A stretch of 7,679 bases of DNA from Deltaproteobacteria bacterium (GTDB lineage: Bacteria > Bdellovibrionota > FAC87 > UBA2466): contig JABMMY010000188.1 of assembly GCA_013205415.1 (NCBI GenBank), forward strand, positions 1 through 7,679, written 5' to 3'. Positions 6,947 to 7,679 of this stretch are shown here, in pieces. The position numbers and the translations under genes were made by a program. Every line of letters starts with the position of its first letter. Within the stretch, counting starts at the first letter, position 1. A model generated the notes under the pieces. The model made no database searches. It was not told the origin of the DNA and was given only the letters and a program-made list of their open reading frames with translations.

Positions 6947-7679
6947 GAAGCCAATGTCTTAGAAAGATGGTTAACTAAGTCATCAATTGAAACTCTCACC
7001 TGTGCCATCGAATCTCTCTCTCTAACGGTCACAGAGTTAGACTTTAAACTCTCGCCATCTACCGTAATGCAATAAGGGGTTCCGATCTCATCTTGCCGGC
7101 GATATCTTCTTCCAACGGCTCCCTTATCATCAAAGTAACAATTCCATCTCTTTTTTAAATCTAAAAATATTTTTTCAGCCATCTCCGGCATTCCCTCTTT
7201 ATTAACTAATGGAAATACGGCCACTTTAACCGGAGCCACCTCTGGATGAAAACGAAGTACCGTACGATCACCCTCTTCCGCATAGGCATCAACTAAGAAG
7301 GCTAACGTAGCCCGATCCGCTCCAGCGGATGGCTCAATGACATGAGGATAATATCTCGTGTTGTTACCCGCATCGAAGTAACTTAAATCTTTCTTACTAA
7401 ATTCGGCATGTTGTTTCAGATCGTAATCGGTGCGATTGGCAATGCCTTCAAGTTCCGCTCTACCGAATGGGAAATCATATTCAATATCGGCACACCCCGC
7501 TGCATAATGCGCTAACTCATTATCTTCATGAGTTCTCAAATGAAGTTTCTCTTTTTTAATTCCGTAATTTAAATACCATTCATATCGAGACGTTTTCCAA
7601 TACTCAAACCACTTCGTAGCCTCCTCTTTTTCTGGACGGCAGAAAAATTCCATCTCCATCTGTTCAAATTCTCTTGAAC
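6937..7679 (-). CDS. glyS: Glycine--tRNA ligase, single-subunit (alpha2, GRS1-type), C-terminal part, 5'-truncated by window edge
   Basis: This is the C-terminal half of a class II glycyl-tRNA synthetase, which charges tRNA-Gly in the cytoplasm. The frame stays open past the apparent Met at 7659 to the window edge, and the residues before it (SREFEQ, running into MEMEFF) form the conserved REF-Q-E-EFF block of the catalytic core. That Met is therefore internal and roughly half the protein lies beyond the edge. Numbered from that Met, the fragment shows the GRS1-type block HEDNELAHYAAGCADIEYDF (45-64), class II motif 3 as HVIEPSAGADRATLAF with Arg116, and the anticodon-binding domain starting at APVKVAVFPLV (142-152). 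It continues with GAVGRRYRRQDEIGTPYC and VTVRERDSMAQVRV. These motifs identify the alpha2 form, as opposed to the alpha2beta2 GlyQ/GlyS enzyme whose subunits have a different architecture. It is the first visible gene of the leftward operon; its TGA stop shares a base with the ppdK ATG. The operon promoter, and any T-box or other leader, would lie outside the window. The symbol glyS (also glyQS) is by convention for this form. Confidence 0.95.
   Translation of the reverse strand, partial: SREFEQMEMEFFCRPEKEEATKWFEYWKTSRYEWYLNYGIKKEKLHLRTHEDNELAHYAAGCADIEYDFPFGRAELEGIANRTDYDLKQHAEFSKKDLSYFDAGNNTRYYPHVIEPSAGADRATLAFLVDAYAEEGDRTVLRFHPEVAPVKVAVFPLVNKEGMPEMAEKIFLDLKKRWNCYFDDKGAVGRRYRRQDEIGTPYCITVDGESLKSNSVTVRERDSMAQVRVSIDDLVNHLSKTLASGV

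Overview
This looks like a conserved stretch of a bacterial chromosome, about 40% GC by eye. Coding density is very high: four protein genes fill nearly everything, and the only real intergenic gap is 48 bp. Three genes run leftward on the minus strand in the order glycyl-tRNA synthetase (5' end cut by the right edge), pyruvate phosphate dikinase, and the chromosome-condensation ATPase SMC. A fourth gene, a family-4 glycosyltransferase (5' end cut by the left edge), runs rightward and converges on the end of smc.

The organism is a bacterium, because the SMC is of the bacterial homodimeric type and the genes sit in an operon-like array. The single-subunit (GRS1-type, alpha2) glycyl-tRNA synthetase followed directly by ppdK and smc, with moderate GC, is compatible with a Bdellovibrionota or other deltaproteobacteria-like lineage. 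This is a weak inference from recalled gene order, not a demonstrated placement.

Layout: 1-614 (+) is the C-terminal part of a GT-B glycosyltransferase, including its nucleotide-sugar binding half. 615-662 is a short convergent spacer with no obvious intrinsic terminator. 663-4271 (-) is a complete 1202-aa SMC. 4277-6937 (-) is a complete 886-aa PPDK. 6937-7679 (-) is the C-terminal half of GlyRS. The glyS stop and the ppdK start overlap as TGATG, and only 5 bp separate the ppdK stop from the smc start. The three are therefore probably co-transcribed and translationally coupled, from a promoter beyond the right edge.

Functionally the operon joins translation (GlyRS), interconversion of pyruvate and PEP (PPDK) and chromosome organisation (SMC). 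These do not form one pathway, and the grouping reads as a housekeeping operon. I found no RNA gene, mobile element, CRISPR array, repeat family, defence system or clearly novel system. The observations offered are modest: the coupled gene order, a start-codon correction for ppdK, a departure from the usual glycine motif in the SMC hinge, and the lack of a visible terminator between the convergent genes.
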